From NCBI RefSeq assembly GCF_000171815.1, contig NZ_ABGR01000009.1, positions 58,409-122,408 of the forward strand: a stretch of DNA of 64,000 nt, given 5' to 3'. The translations under genes and the position numbers were made by a program. The stretch comes from Vibrio sp. AND4. Its GTDB lineage: Bacteria > Pseudomonadota > Gammaproteobacteria > Enterobacterales > Vibrionaceae. Positions 42,971 to 52,253 of the stretch are shown in pieces; within the stretch, counting starts at the first letter, position 1; each line of letters begins with the position of its first letter. The notes under the pieces were generated by a model that was not told the DNA's origin, made no database searches, and saw only the letters and a program-made list of their open reading frames with translations.

Positions 42971-43573
42971 CTAATTACGTTTTTTACGCTTGATAAGCAT
43001 GAAGAGCATCAGTGAGAACAGCAAAGCGGCACTCGACCAAACCAGATACCGGTGCTCAGTGTAGAACTGACTGAGTACGCTTAAATGCTCAAAGGTGAAA
43101 TTAACCAGCACGCTGAACACGGCAACCCAAATGGTGGTTGCGAGAGCATTTCCTAACAAAAATGCGTTGCGCGGCATCTTAGCAATACCACAAGCGAGCG
43201 GCATAAACTGCTTCATTCCCTCAATAAAGCGACTTACTACCAAACAAGCAGGGCCATACTTTTGAATTGTATTTTGTAGCCTCTGCATTTTAGGCCCAGA
43301 AATGTAACCTTTCTTATCCAACCAGCCTTCAAAGTAGTAGCCAATTAAATAACCACAAGTGTTGCCAAAAAAACAGCTCAGCCAGGAAATGATAATGACC
43401 AAGCTGAGGTTCATGACATGCTCGGATGCGATGATTGACGCTGCAATCATCAGGGACTGTCCGGGCATCGGAATGCCAATGCCCTCAAGAAAAATGCTGA
43501 CGATAAGGGCGAGATAGCCATAGTGTTCAAGCAATGGTTTCGTCGCCATTAATAATTCATCTATGTGTTCCAA
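42971..43573 (-). CDS. DedA family membrane protein
   Basis: Inner-membrane protein of the DedA/VTT family, linked elsewhere to undecaprenyl-phosphate or phospholipid translocation and membrane potential. Hallmarks: LEGIGIPMPGQSLMIAASI with the family Glu and Pro, the FxGNxxGYxxGYYFG-like stretch SCFFGNTCGYLIGYYFEGW, and FIEGMKQFMPLACGIAKMP. Start is uncertain: TTG 43573 has GAGGA at good spacing and gives 200 residues; ATG 43549 has no Shine-Dalgarno; GTG 43591 is further up. C-terminus is basic (IKRKKRN). Confidence 0.88.
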   Translation of the reverse strand: MEHIDELLMATKPLLEHYGYLALIVSIFLEGIGIPMPGQSLMIAASIIASEHVMNLSLVIIISWLSCFFGNTCGYLIGYYFEGWLDKKGYISGPKMQRLQNTIQKYGPACLVVSRFIEGMKQFMPLACGIAKMPRNAFLLGNALATTIWVAVFSVLVNFTFEHLSVLSQFYTEHRYLVWSSAALLFSLMLFMLIKRKKRN

Positions 43574-43591
43574 ACGCTTTCCTCTAACCAC

Positions 43592-44140
43592 AATGGAACG
43601 AAGCAGGAGTGATACTCCTATTGGTAATTTTGGTCAACCTCGGCCAGTAAAACCTGACATGCACTTGATAATAGTGATGGGTTTGTATACTCCAGCATCC
43701 GAGGCGGCTGGGTATCGTACTCTTTAAATTATTACAGTAGAGTCGAGTTTATCAATCGTCACAGATACAGAAGGGTCGCCACACCGCAATCCGAACGCTG
43801 GGGAACATCAGCCAGATTTCGGTAGAGCAGTGGTTGGTTAAAGTCTCTGGCGAGTACGCTGCGTGAAAAGGAAATGGTGTATTTAAACTTTGCGGATTTA
43901 ATATTTTTTAAAAAAAAGACAATATCTCTTTACATATAAGAAATAATGGCGCACTATGGCGTTGCTCTGTTGTTCAGAGTTATTAAATGAAACTCTCGCT
44001 GTAAAGAAAAACCCTCAGAATTCCCTAGTTGTTATCCTCTGTGTTTCCCTTAGCTTCATTGATGCATTAAATAATTCAAGCTTCAAGCGTATCAATCGTA
44101 ATTTTAACGATTAAATTTTATTAAATATAAGGGACAAATT
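43592..44140. other. Upstream region and long leader of the cold shock gene
   Basis: About 550 bp, AT-rich toward the gene. Cold shock mRNAs usually have leaders over 100 nt, and the last 150-200 bp probably serve this role. A 37-codon open stretch ending at about 43866 (SQISVEQWLVKVSGEYAA) is unrecognised and not called. Confidence 0.45.
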
Positions 44141-44353
44141 ATGTCTAACAAAGCAACTGGTTCTGTAAAATGGTTTAACGAGTCGAAAGGTTTCGGCTTC
44201 CTAACTCAAGATAATGGCGGCGCGGATGTATTCGTACATTTCCAAGCTATTGTTTCAGAAGGCTTCAAAACGCTAGTTGAAGGACAAAAAGTGTCTTTCA
44301 GCGTAGAGCAAGGCCCGAAAGGCCTTCAAGCAGCTAACGTTGTAGCTGGATAA
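44141..44353 (+). CDS. CspA-family cold shock protein
   Basis: Single OB-fold RNA chaperone of 70 residues. Both RNA-binding motifs are present: KGFGFL (RNP1) and VFVHF (RNP2), in the usual [16 protein letters not shown] context. AAGGGACAAATT precedes ATG 44141. Probably cold- or growth-regulated by its long leader. Confidence 0.97.
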   Translation: MSNKATGSVKWFNESKGFGFLTQDNGGADVFVHFQAIVSEGFKTLVEGQKVSFSVEQGPKGLQAANVVAG

Positions 44354-44366
44354 GAATTAAAGCGTT

Positions 44367-44392
44367 GGCAAGCAGTTAAGCTGCTTGCCTTC
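44367..44392 (+). terminator. Hairpin after the cold shock gene
   Basis: GGCAAGCAG pairs with CTGCTTGCC around TTAAG, then TTCCTTC. T-run is imperfect. Confidence 0.65.
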
Positions 44393-44791
44393 CTTCAAGT
44401 AAATATTTCACACATCTATCTTCCTCAATCGTCCCTTCAGTGGCTTATTTGCTGCACCTTTATCTCGTCATCATATTCTCTTTTTATGTATGTAAGTTAA
44501 GCGAACGGATTTAACAATACTCGAAGTAATGTACCGTGCTTTTTGCCAGTTATAGAGTGAAATAATAAATAACCGCCTAAATGGGATTTTTCTCGTTTAT
44601 TGTGGTGAACTAATACCAATCAAACTAAATAAGTAATCATAAACAGCGCAGAAAAATTCCGAACAACAAGCCTAAATCTTTCGATTAGTAATTTATTTAC
44701 AATCAAGGTGTTAAGTGAGTTATGGGGCGTTATAACAAGCGAGAATGATCCGCTATTTACTACGATTGGCATAATATACAAGAGAAATAAA
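44393..44791. other. AT-rich intergenic region
   Basis: About 400 bp in which I see no gene, hairpin terminator or known repeat. It contains the ACTAATACCAATC motif often found in Vibrio intergenic DNA. Confidence 0.5.
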
Positions 44792-45007
44792 ATGTCAGCA
44801 TTTAATATTAAATATTTAAACGAATCAAATACAACAATAAAATCAGAAACCGTCTTTATGAAAGGGTTAAGAGGTGCAAAAATATCCGCATCATCAATTG
44901 CTCCATCATATACATACCGGATTGAGTTGAGAGATATTCTTGGCAGGCTTGTTGCCTATAAAGAAAATAACCGCTGGATTAACAGTGTCGCGATTTGTGC
45001 ATCATAA
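44792..45007 (+). CDS. Small hypothetical protein
   Basis: A 71-residue product (MSAFNIKYLNESNTTIKSE...) starting at ATG 44792 after AAGAGAAATAA. Composition is ordinary and soluble. The pattern NTTIKSETVFMKGLRGAKISASSIAPSYTYRI may be beta-rich, but I recognise no family. It lies in an AT-rich accessory stretch between the cold shock gene and ssrA, 13 bp before another small ORF. It may be real; evidence is coding appearance only. Confidence 0.5.
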   Translation: MSAFNIKYLNESNTTIKSETVFMKGLRGAKISASSIAPSYTYRIELRDILGRLVAYKENNRWINSVAICAS

Positions 45008-45020
45008 GGTTTGGGATTAT

Positions 45021-45140
45021 ATGACTGTAACTAACAAAAAGAATACCAAGAAAGAACTGCCAGTTCGTCCTCCTAAAACAAGAAAGAAAATAGAGGATAT
45101 TCAAGAAAAGCTAGCATGGAAAAAGCTCTGGGGTGAGTAA
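45021..45140 (+). CDS. Small basic hypothetical protein
   Basis: A 39-residue, Lys-rich product starting at ATG 45021 (VTNKKNTKKELPVRPP...). The C-terminal RKKIEDIQEKLAWKKLWGE resembles the short conserved stretch of PA3496-family small proteins (R-R/K-IED-x-E...), a weak similarity. It lies 13 bp after the previous small ORF and could form a pair with it. Low confidence. Confidence 0.4.
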   Translation: MTVTNKKNTKKELPVRPPKTRKKIEDIQEKLAWKKLWGE

Positions 45141-45334
45141 CCTTTACTCTTTTTCTAGAGCGTGACTTGTACTTAATCGCACTATTAGTCCACGTGTTAT
45201 TTACTCCATTAAAATTTCTATTTTTTAATGGTGTCATTATGTCTGAATATTGAAATATTTTGATTGGATGATGCTTCGTGTACGCTAACGTGTAATTTTT
45301 CTATCTTCACTTTCTTAACTATCACTACAGAATG

Positions 45335-45702
45335 TCAGTGTGCATTTTGCCCCCAACCGCCAGACTGTTCAATATAGCAGGATGGGACAGCATAATTATC
45401 TGTTGTTTTAGCTTCAGTACATTTATGCGTAAGCGATTTCAACGCTTGGCTTTGTGTTAGTTCACCAATTAATCATTGCATACCGCTCTCGGTGATAAAT
45501 TCTAGCGCTTCATACTAGCCGTAATGCTCTTAACATTACGACCAGCACCATTTTCAGTCAGTTCTATCTTTTTTCAGCCTTTGTCAGAGGGTGTTAGAGC
45601 TTTAGTGCTGTCAGCTTTGATTTTATTGACGTTACTCTGAACGATTTCTTCCCAGCAAACTCCTGACGCATTACTAGGCGTGTTTTGAAATGATGTTGCC
45701 AT
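45335..45702 (-). pseudogene. Decayed gene next to ssrA: two in-frame TGA and one frameshift
   Basis: On the minus strand ATG 45702 has AAGGA just upstream and opens MATSFQNTPSNASGVCWEEI, which meets TGA at 45574-45576 after 42 codons. Reading on gives KKIELTENGAGRNVKSITAS, then a one-base shift near 45510 restores YEALEFITESGMQ, a second TGA, and LIGELTQSQALKSLTHK to a final stop at 45335-45337. All parts look like coherent protein, so this is a recent ruin of about 120 codons. Family not recognised. It sits just past the ssrA 3' end, a typical island insertion site. Confidence 0.7.
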
Positions 45703-45747
45703 ATTTCCTTGTTTAGATTTATCCGGTTAAACCGAACCTGAAGGCAA

Positions 45748-45782
45748 ACAAAAAGGGCCAACTCTTTCGAGTTGGCCCTTTC
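45748..45782 (-). terminator. Terminator of ssrA
   Basis: AAAGGGCCAACT pairs with AGTTGGCCCTTT around a short loop; on the minus strand five T follow. Confidence 0.92.
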
Positions 45783-45790
45783 CAAACGTT

Positions 45791-46157
45791 TGGTGGAGCT
45801 GGCGGGAGTTGAACCCGCGTCCAAAAATCATTCATCATTGGTACTACATGCTTAGTCGATCTTTAAATTCACCAGCAACCTGCGAACCGACACGCTAGTT
45901 AAAGGCTAACCTGAATTATAATTCGCGCTTTTCCTCTCAGGTGGGAGAAGCCACGCTAGCTAGTTTGGGTTTGATCTCTTATTGTTCCCCGTCTTACGAG
46001 CGGAAGCTAGGGTAAGAGAGCTCTGAGCAGGTTATTAAGCTGCTAGTGCGAAGTTTTCGTCGTTTGCGACTATTTTTTTGCGGCTTTTAACGTGGCCAAC
46101 CGCCCCACGGCATGCACCTCAGACTTCAAAATTCCTGTCGAATCCTAAATCAGCCCC
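45791..46157 (-). ncRNA. ssrA: Transfer-messenger RNA (tmRNA)
   Basis: Rescues stalled ribosomes and tags truncated proteins, acting with SmpB, which is encoded directly upstream. On the minus strand the 5' end is GGGGCTGATTTAGGATTCGA and the 3' end GGGTTCAACTCCCGCCAGC plus TCCACCA, forming the tRNA-like domain with a G-U pair. The tag frame (46067 down to 46035, stop included) encodes ANDENFALAA. Length is about 367 nt, with the CCA encoded. The E. coli tag is ANDENYALAA. No direct repeat of its 3' end (an att site) was seen in this window. Confidence 0.98.
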
Positions 46158-46223
46158 AAGTGTTAACTGCATAGTACCAGAAAAGCTTATCCTGTCTAGT
46201 TCTGTGCGTTTAAGTGCTTAAAA

Positions 46224-46709
46224 TTAACGCAAACTACTCTTCATAATTCGTGCTTTATCTCTCGCCCAATCTTTTTCTTTCATATCAGTGCGTTTATCGT
46301 GCAGCTTTTTACCTTTAGCAACACCGATTTTGATCTTCACCCAAGAGCGAGACCAATACAATGATAGTGCGGCGAGTGTCATGCCTTCACGGTTGATGCG
46401 ACCGAGAAGGTTGTCGAGTTCACGACGACTCATCAATAGTTTGCGCACGCGTGTCGGGTTCGCGACAACGTGAGTAGAAGCCTGATTAAGAGGAGTGATG
46501 GTCATTCCGCTGACATAAGCCTCACCGTCACGCATGAAAACGTAGCTTTCAGCGATATTAGCTTTGCCTTGGCGAAGTGATTTCACTTCCCAGCCTTGTA
46601 GCTCCATGCCAGCTTCGATTTCATCATCAATGAAGTATTCGTGGCGAGCTTTTTTATTCAGCGCGATAGTGTTGCTACCCGCTTTTTGCTTTGATTTTTT
46701 CTTTACCAT
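46224..46709 (-). CDS. smpB: SsrA-binding protein SmpB
   Basis: RNA-binding partner that loads tmRNA into stalled ribosomes. It has 161 residues. Characteristic sequence: [31 protein letters not shown] at the beginning of the OB fold, and a basic C-terminal tail ([23 protein letters not shown]) that enters the mRNA channel. ATG 46709 follows GAGGTC. It is 66 bp upstream of ssrA on the same strand and divergent from ratA. Confidence 0.98.
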   Translation of the reverse strand: MVKKKSKQKAGSNTIALNKKARHEYFIDDEIEAGMELQGWEVKSLRQGKANIAESYVFMRDGEAYVSGMTITPLNQASTHVVANPTRVRKLLMSRRELDNLLGRINREGMTLAALSLYWSRSWVKIKIGVAKGKKLHDKRTDMKEKDWARDKARIMKSSLR

Positions 46710-46827
46710 AATGACCTCATTATACGGGTTGGATATAGGTTAGGAAATCCTTTTATTTGCGCTATCGTGGAATAAAAGTAAAATTGGCACAAGTCTTAAA
46801 CTTGTACGCGTATCGATAGGAGTGTGT

Positions 46828-47271
46828 ATGAAGCAAATCAGCCGTTCTGCTTTGGTGTCTTTTAGTGCAGAGCAGATGTTCGATCTGGTCAATGATGTTT
46901 CTAAGTATCCTGAGTTTTTGCCTGGTTGTTCAGGTTCAAGAATCATTGAGTCTTCGGGCGAGGGTATGGTGGCTTCTGTCGATGTTGCAAAAGCAGGTAT
47001 CAGCAAAACGTTCACCACGTCTAACGAGCTTGTCCCTGGGCAGGCCATCATGATGAACTTGGTCGATGGACCATTTAAGACATTACGTGGCGGGTGGATC
47101 TTTACGTCACTCGATGAACAAGCGTGTAAAGTAGAGCTGAAACTGGAGTTTGAGTTTTCCAGCAAGATGATCGAGATGGCTTTTGGTAAGATTTTTAATG
47201 ATCTAACCAGCAATATGGTGAATGCTTTTACCAGCCGAGCGAAACAGGTGTACGAATGCTATGAGTATTGA
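46828..47271 (+). CDS. ratA: START-domain protein RatA (coenzyme Q-binding/ribosome association toxin family)
   Basis: Polyketide cyclase/START-fold protein, homologous to E. coli RatA, reported to interfere with 70S association, and to Coq10 that binds ubiquinone. It has 147 residues. ATG 46828 is 6 nt from TAGGAG; the GTG at 46822 overlaps the Shine-Dalgarno and is rejected. Typical [34 protein letters not shown] start. It overlaps ratB by 11 bp. Confidence 0.94.
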   Translation: MKQISRSALVSFSAEQMFDLVNDVSKYPEFLPGCSGSRIIESSGEGMVASVDVAKAGISKTFTTSNELVPGQAIMMNLVDGPFKTLRGGWIFTSLDEQACKVELKLEFEFSSKMIEMAFGKIFNDLTSNMVNAFTSRAKQVYECYEY

Positions 47272-47569
47272 GTCGGACATGATTCATGTCGAGGTGGTGT
47301 ATGCCTTACCTCAAGAGCAGCGTGTGTTTAACCTAGTGGTGAACAACCAAGCCACAGTGGAAGAGATCATCAGCCAGTCGGGTGTACTTGAGCTGTACCC
47401 TGAGATTGATTTGAAGAAAAATAAGGTGGGTGTTTACAGCCGTAACGTCCGCTTAGAAGCAACGGTGCGTGATAAAGATCGCATTGAAATTTACCGACCA
47501 TTATTGGCAGACCCTAAAGAGATTCGTCGAAAGCGGGCGGAACAGGCAAAAATTGCTGGGAATCAGTGA
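47261..47569 (+). CDS. ratB: RnfH/RatB family ubiquitin-like protein
   Basis: Small beta-grasp protein (UPF0125/RnfH family) of unknown role, always found with ratA. Conserved stretch [18 protein letters not shown] and a C-terminal basic [14 protein letters not shown] 47261 lies within the ratA end; another start, ATG 47280, is possible. 102 residues. Confidence 0.9.
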   Translation: MSIESDMIHVEVVYALPQEQRVFNLVVNNQATVEEIISQSGVLELYPEIDLKKNKVGVYSRNVRLEATVRDKDRIEIYRPLLADPKEIRRKRAEQAKIAGNQ

Positions 47570-47607
47570 TCGCCGCTAAGCAGAGCGCTTAGAGAAAGTC
47601 AGCGGAT

Positions 47608-47640
47608 ACAAAAAGCCTTTGCGTGCGCAAAGGCTTTAAC
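47608..47640 (-). terminator. Terminator between ratB and bamE
   Basis: A perfect 12-bp stem AAAGCCTTTGCG/CGCAAAGGCTTT with a TG loop; the better T-run is on the minus strand, after bamE. Confidence 0.88.
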
Positions 47641-47662
47641 AATATTGCGAAAGTAGGCTGCT

Positions 47663-48022
47663 TTACTGAATTTTTTGGTAAAACGCATCGCTCTTCGGAT
47701 AGTCACCAGTGATGTCTGACAGCGTACCTTGGTCGTTAAACTGAACGATAAGATTTTTTTGCACTGAGTCACCGTGACCTGGAGTTTGGTGGTAAATGTA
47801 GTACCACGTATTTGGGTAGCCATTTTCCACCAACATAGGTGAACCAAGAACGTAGCGAACTTGTGCTTTAGTCATCCCAACCTTTAATTTATCAACCGCA
47901 CTTTGTTCTACATAGTTGCCTTGGTTGATATCAATGCGATAAACCAGTTTTTCCAATACCGAACATCCTGTCAGCAATGTCATTGCTAATGGTACGGCAA
48001 CTAACCACTTCTTCAATTGCAT
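47663..48022 (-). CDS. bamE: Outer membrane protein assembly factor BamE
   Basis: Small lipoprotein of the BAM complex (SmpA/OmlA). It has 119 residues; the signal peptide ends in the lipobox LTGC at about residue 20. Family motif [21 protein letters not shown] is present. Convergent with ratAB. It follows recN in the same direction with 275 bp between them; that gap holds a noncoding stretch with no clear signal. Confidence 0.96.
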   Translation of the reverse strand: MQLKKWLVAVPLAMTLLTGCSVLEKLVYRIDINQGNYVEQSAVDKLKVGMTKAQVRYVLGSPMLVENGYPNTWYYIYHQTPGHGDSVQKNLIVQFNDQGTLSDITGDYPKSDAFYQKIQ

Positions 48023-48297
48023 AATAATTTCTTAGTAACCTTTAAAATACTGCGCTGATAATAAACAAGCTCGACGCAGATGTAAAAAGCTATGCGTCGC
48101 ATGGTAGGAAATCTGACCACGAATTTTGAGTTGAGTTGCATTTATTGCTCGATATTGAGTCATACCCAGCACAACATTGTTCATTCGCGCACTAAAAAGT
48201 AAAAGCAAAAAGGGGCAGTTGGTGCTTTGGGCGAGCATGAGCTTTGGACGAACATGAGCCACTGACCTGATGGATGGGCAGTGACTCAAATAACAAG

Positions 48298-49962
48298 TTA
48301 AGCGGCGATAAGCAGTTCTTTTGCGTTGGCCAATGTTGAGTCTGTGATTTGGCTGCCACCAAGAAGGCGGGCTAGCTCTGCCACGCGTTGCTCTTCATCG
48401 AGTGAGCGCATCTGGGTCTCCGTTTGGCCGCCTTTGGTGTGTTTTGCGACAAACATTTGCTGGTGGCCACAGCCGGCGACTTGCGGTAAGTGGGTAACAC
48501 ACATGACTTGGGTCGATTCACCCAGCTTGCGTAGCATTTTTCCAACCACGGCTGCTGTTGGGCCACTGATACCCACATCGACTTCATCGAAGATTAAACT
48601 TGGTGTATCGACTTTTTGTGCGGTGATCACTTGGATCGCGAGTGAGATACGCGATAGTTCCCCCCCCGATGCTACCTTGGCAATTGGCTGTAATGGTTGG
48701 CCTGGGTTGGTTGAAACCAAGAAGCATATATTGTCCATGCCAAGTGGTGACGGATGAGTGTTCTCGTTGTTTACTTCAATGCTAAAGACGGCTTTTTCCA
48801 TGCTCAATTCGTGCATGCTTTGAGTGATCAGCTTGTTCAGCTCTTTTGCGTAACGGCTGCGTGATTTGTGCAGTTTCTCTGCTTGAGTCAGGAAACTTTG
48901 GTATTGTTGTTCAACTTCTTGGGCTAGCTCTTCTAAGCGCTCATCCGAGCAATCTAATGCTTCGACTTGTGCCAAAAGCTCTTGATGATGTTGGTATAGC
49001 TCATCGGGCATCACGTGGTGCTTGCGAGCCATCGACATCACTTTGGAAAAACGTTCTTCGACATAAGCCATGCGCCCCGGATCGACATCTATACCATCAA
49101 GGTAGCTACGAAGTTCGTTCTTGGTTTCTTCCAGTTGGATCATTGCTTCTGCCAGCATAGTTGGCAATTCAGCTAATTTGTCATCCAACTCAGCCAGTTC
49201 ACTTAGGGCGTGATTGGCCGATTGCAAAATACTAAGCGCATTGACTTCTTCACCCTCGTAAATAAGTTCGATGGCTTGCTGACAGGTAGCGGCAAGTTCG
49301 CCGCTGTTAGACAGTCGTTTGTGCTCTTGTTCGAGCTCTGCGAATTCTTCTTCACCTAGCGATAACTCATTCAGTTCTTTGATTTGGTATTCAAGCAACT
49401 GCTTTTGTGCCTGATTTTGATGGCTGTTCTTTTTTAGCTGCTTAAGGTTATTATCGGCCTGACGCCAATGCTGGTAGGTACTGCGAGTGCTTTTTAGCAA
49501 GTTTAGGTGCCCAGCATATTGGTCAAGCATGGCCATTTGATGCTCGCTCTTCATCAATTGATGGTGCGCATGCTGCCCATGGATGTTGATCAACCGTTGT
49601 CCGAGAGATTTGAGCTGTGAAAGTGGGACAGGGCTGCCGTTGATGAAGGCTCTTGAGCGGCCCTCTTTGGTGATGGTGCGACGCAAGATACATTCGCTGC
49701 CATCCAGCAGGTCGTTATCTTCTAGCCAACGCGTTGCGTGTAGATTGTTGTCCAGTAAAAAGGCGGCGCTGACTTCGGTTTTTTCTTCGCCTTGCCGAAC
49801 CATGCCTGCATCGGCTCGTCCACCAAGGCAAAGACCTAAAGCATCAATAGCAATAGACTTACCTGCGCCTGTTTCACCAGTGATGGTGGTCATACCCTTT
49901 AAAAGCTCGAGCTGTAAGGACTTAACAATCGCAAAATTATTAACACTTAAATGAGCCAGCAT
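48298..49962 (-). CDS. recN: DNA repair protein RecN
   Basis: SMC-like ATPase that acts in double-strand break repair. It has 554 residues. Walker A is [15 protein letters not shown] at the N-terminus; the ABC signature and Walker B are in [16 protein letters not shown] and [13 protein letters not shown] long coiled-coil fills the middle. ATG 49962 follows AGGTAAAT. Its start region holds two LexA boxes, so it is SOS-regulated. Confidence 0.98.
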   Translation of the reverse strand: MLAHLSVNNFAIVKSLQLELLKGMTTITGETGAGKSIAIDALGLCLGGRADAGMVRQGEEKTEVSAAFLLDNNLHATRWLEDNDLLDGSECILRRTITKEGRSRAFINGSPVPLSQLKSLGQRLINIHGQHAHHQLMKSEHQMAMLDQYAGHLNLLKSTRSTYQHWRQADNNLKQLKKNSHQNQAQKQLLEYQIKELNELSLGEEEFAELEQEHKRLSNSGELAATCQQAIELIYEGEEVNALSILQSANHALSELAELDDKLAELPTMLAEAMIQLEETKNELRSYLDGIDVDPGRMAYVEERFSKVMSMARKHHVMPDELYQHHQELLAQVEALDCSDERLEELAQEVEQQYQSFLTQAEKLHKSRSRYAKELNKLITQSMHELSMEKAVFSIEVNNENTHPSPLGMDNICFLVSTNPGQPLQPIAKVASGGELSRISLAIQVITAQKVDTPSLIFDEVDVGISGPTAAVVGKMLRKLGESTQVMCVTHLPQVAGCGHQQMFVAKHTKGGQTETQMRSLDEEQRVAELARLLGGSQITDSTLANAKELLIAA

Positions 49963-49988
49963 TTTTATTTACCTGTATAACTGAACAA

Positions 49989-50030
49989 TACTGTATAAGA
50001 AAACAGTATATACTGTTTCTTTATACAGTA
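49989..50030 (-). promoter_or_regulatory. Paired LexA (SOS) boxes upstream of recN
   Basis: Two palindromes with the exact CTG-N10-CAG core: 49991-50006 (CTGTATAAGAAAACAG) and 50013-50028 (CTGTTTCTTTATACAG), each flanked by TA. Centres are 22 bp apart, two helical turns, so LexA dimers would bind the same face. A third partial match (CTG-N10-CAA) is at 49973-49988. Confidence 0.93.
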
Positions 50031-50170
50031 AAGTCAAGGACGGTATTTTTTATCAAAGAAGTATTTTTTTGTGATGAGGAAAGGAAAAACAGGTCGCGTA
50101 TGGTACAACGACTTGTTTAAATTGAATGTGTTATGGGGAAATTAGGTGGTTTATATTGGGCGATTTTTTC

Positions 50171-50202
50171 AAAAAAGGTTGATGATTTCCCACCAACCTT
50201 TG
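50171..50202 (-). terminator. Terminator after nadK
   Basis: On the minus strand AAAGGTTG pairs with CAACCTTT around a 12-nt loop, followed by six T. Confidence 0.85.
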
Positions 50203-50206
50203 TCGG

Positions 50207-51091
50207 TTAAAACAGTTTGCTCGACCAACCAAGTTTGTTTCTCAGCACATGGTAGTAGCTGTAGTCTTTCGGGTGAATGAGCTTGAGTACGTTTGGGCTT
50301 TGATAGATATGGACCTCATCACCCGGAGATACTGGCAGTGAGATTTGTCCATCACAGCCGACTTCTTGTGTGCCACGGTTCTCAGGTGACACAATCAATT
50401 TAATGCGGCGTTTTCCATCGACAACCAATGGACGGCTTGAAAGGGTATGTGGGAACATTGGCACCAAAGATATCGCGTTCAAACTTGGTGACAGAATTGG
50501 GCCGCCGCCTGATAAAGAGTAGGCCGTAGAGCCGGTTGGTGTTGATACGATTAAGCCATCGGCGCGCAATGAAAACGCAAAGCTATCATCGATGTAGACT
50601 TCAAACTCAATCATGTGCGCCACTTGGCCTGGGTGAAGCACTGCCTCATTCAATGCCGTGTTATGGCTTTTGATTTGCCCGTTGCGATGGATCTCGGCTT
50701 CTAACAAAAAGCGCTCTTCCTCAATGTATTCACCATTAAGTACGGCTTTTAGTGCTGCTTTAAAATCGTCCGGGTTCAAATCCGTTAGGAAGCCTAAGTT
50801 ACCGCGGTTGACACCAATAACGGCGACATCAAAGCGCGATAACACACGGGCAGCACCCAACATGTTGCCATCACCGCCAACCACAATGGCGAGATCGGCG
50901 TGCTTGCCTAGTTCGACGAGGCTTGCAAACTGGCTTTGTGGGATTTCGTCTAAAATGGCAGCAAGGCGATCATCGATAAACACTTGGTAACCTTCGGATG
51001 TCAGCCATTCGTACAACTCTTTGTGAGTTTGAATCGCTTGCTGATCTCGGGGTTTTCCGATAATCGCGATCACGTTACATGGTATTTTCAT
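50207..51091 (-). CDS. nadK: NAD kinase
   Basis: Phosphorylates NAD to NADP. It has 294 residues. [13 protein letters not shown] is the family GGDGN motif, followed by [15 protein letters not shown] and the NAD-site [20 protein letters not shown]. It is divergent from grpE over 145 bp, the conserved recN-nadK/grpE arrangement. Confidence 0.97.
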   Translation of the reverse strand: MKIPCNVIAIIGKPRDQQAIQTHKELYEWLTSEGYQVFIDDRLAAILDEIPQSQFASLVELGKHADLAIVVGGDGNMLGAARVLSRFDVAVIGVNRGNLGFLTDLNPDDFKAALKAVLNGEYIEEERFLLEAEIHRNGQIKSHNTALNEAVLHPGQVAHMIEFEVYIDDSFAFSLRADGLIVSTPTGSTAYSLSGGGPILSPSLNAISLVPMFPHTLSSRPLVVDGKRRIKLIVSPENRGTQEVGCDGQISLPVSPGDEVHIYQSPNVLKLIHPKDYSYYHVLRNKLGWSSKLF

Positions 51092-51112
51092 AGAATTTCC
51101 GCACTAAAGAGG

Positions 51113-51140
51113 CTTGAATCAGGAATCTTCATCCCCATAA
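51113..51140 (+). promoter_or_regulatory. Sigma-32 heat shock promoter for grpE
   Basis: CTTGAA (51113-51118), 14-nt spacer, CCCCATAA (51133-51140). This is a near-perfect RpoH consensus about 97 bp before grpE. Confidence 0.92.
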
Positions 51141-51236
51141 TAATGGCAAGTTACCTAAATATGCGAATTTTTATGTGGTTAGAGCCCGCAAAAATCGAAT
51201 GGCTTTAAAGACATTAAGTTGAATTCTGGAGATATC

Positions 51237-51833
51237 ATGAGCAACGAAGAAAACAAAGTAACAGAAGAAGAGCTTGATCAAATCATCTCAGAAGCTGAGA
51301 AGGCGGAAGCGGCAGCACAAGAAGCCGAAGAAGAACTTGAAGATATTGGTGACGAGAAAGACGCTAAAATTGCTCAACTAGAAGCTGCGCTGTTGTCTAG
51401 CGAGACAAAAGTGAAAGATCAGCAAGATGCGGTGCTTCGCGCTAAAGCAGAAGTAGAGAACATGCGTCGTCGTACTGAACAAGAAGTCGACAAAGCGCGT
51501 AAGTATGCTCTAAACAAATTCGCTGAAGAACTTCTACCCGTTATCGATAATCTAGAGCGCGCCATTCAAGCTGCAGACGCAGAACACGAAGTGGTGAAGC
51601 CGATTATTGAAGGTGTTGAGCTAACGCACAAAACGTTTGTAGGCGCAGTATCGAAGTTTGGTTTGAAAGAGATCAACCCAGAAGGTGAGGTATTCAACCC
51701 TGAATTCCACCAAGCGATGTCGATTCAAGAGAGTCCAGACCACGAATCAAACACAGTCATGTTTGTTATGCAAAAAGGTTATGAGCTCAACGGCCGCGTT
51801 ATCCGCCCAGCAATGGTGATGGTGGCTAAATAG
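51237..51833 (+). CDS. grpE: Nucleotide exchange factor GrpE
   Basis: Exchanges ADP for ATP on DnaK. It has 198 residues from ATG 51237 after TGGAGATATC; an in-frame TTG at 51219 is rejected. The N-terminus is acidic coiled-coil ([19 protein letters not shown]); the core has [24 protein letters not shown] and the C-terminus the beta domain [10 protein letters not shown]...[16 protein letters not shown]. Has its own sigma-32 promoter and terminator, so it is not co-transcribed with dnaK. Confidence 0.98.
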   Translation: MSNEENKVTEEELDQIISEAEKAEAAAQEAEEELEDIGDEKDAKIAQLEAALLSSETKVKDQQDAVLRAKAEVENMRRRTEQEVDKARKYALNKFAEELLPVIDNLERAIQAADAEHEVVKPIIEGVELTHKTFVGAVSKFGLKEINPEGEVFNPEFHQAMSIQESPDHESNTVMFVMQKGYELNGRVIRPAMVMVAK

Positions 51834-51863
51834 TCAGCTAAACATTGTCTATCACAGTATATT

Positions 51864-51896
51864 AAAACGCCGACTACGAAACAGTCGGCGTTTTTT
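51864..51896 (+). terminator. Terminator after grpE
   Basis: AACGCCGACT pairs with AGTCGGCGTT around ACGAAAC, followed by a T-run. Confidence 0.92.
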
Positions 51897-52253
51897 CTTC
51901 AAATATGACTTTAAGCATAATCATCCTCTTGAGTATGAGGTAGGTGCTAAAGTTGATCCTCTTCAAAGTTTTTCTTATCGGAAAATATATTTCTGATAGG
52001 GTGTATCTTTTCTTTATGTTGTTTAGTTATAGAATGCTGTGTCTATAAGTGGTCATTCAGGCTTGCCTTCAATATTTAATTCTGAGTATCTGTATTTTTC
52101 TAGTGTTTTACCTCTAATCCTAACTATTAACATCTCTGTAAATAAAGTCTTTATTTTGTAACCTTGCTGTGTATTATTTGCGATGTCTGTTGTAAAAAAA
52201 CAGCAGATGTAACTACAAAAATATAAATAGCAAACACAACATTTCGGAGATTT
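51897..52253. other. Intergenic region grpE-symporter
   Basis: About 350 bp, AT-rich, no gene seen. It should include the promoter of the downstream symporter. CTGTTGT/AAAACAGCAG near 52190 can pair weakly. Confidence 0.5.

Noticed and set aside
43740..43866. Short open stretch upstream of the cold shock gene as a gene remnant
   Set aside because: Only about 37 codons, two competing frames look equally plausible, and no family is recognisable.
45335..45702. TGA read as tryptophan (recoding) in the ssrA-adjacent frame
   Set aside because: A frameshift is also present, and all other genes in the window use TGA as stop, so decay is simpler.
48032..48289. Minus-strand ORF between bamE and recN
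   Set aside because: No Shine-Dalgarno, no recognisable motif and repetitive ends; not supported as a gene.
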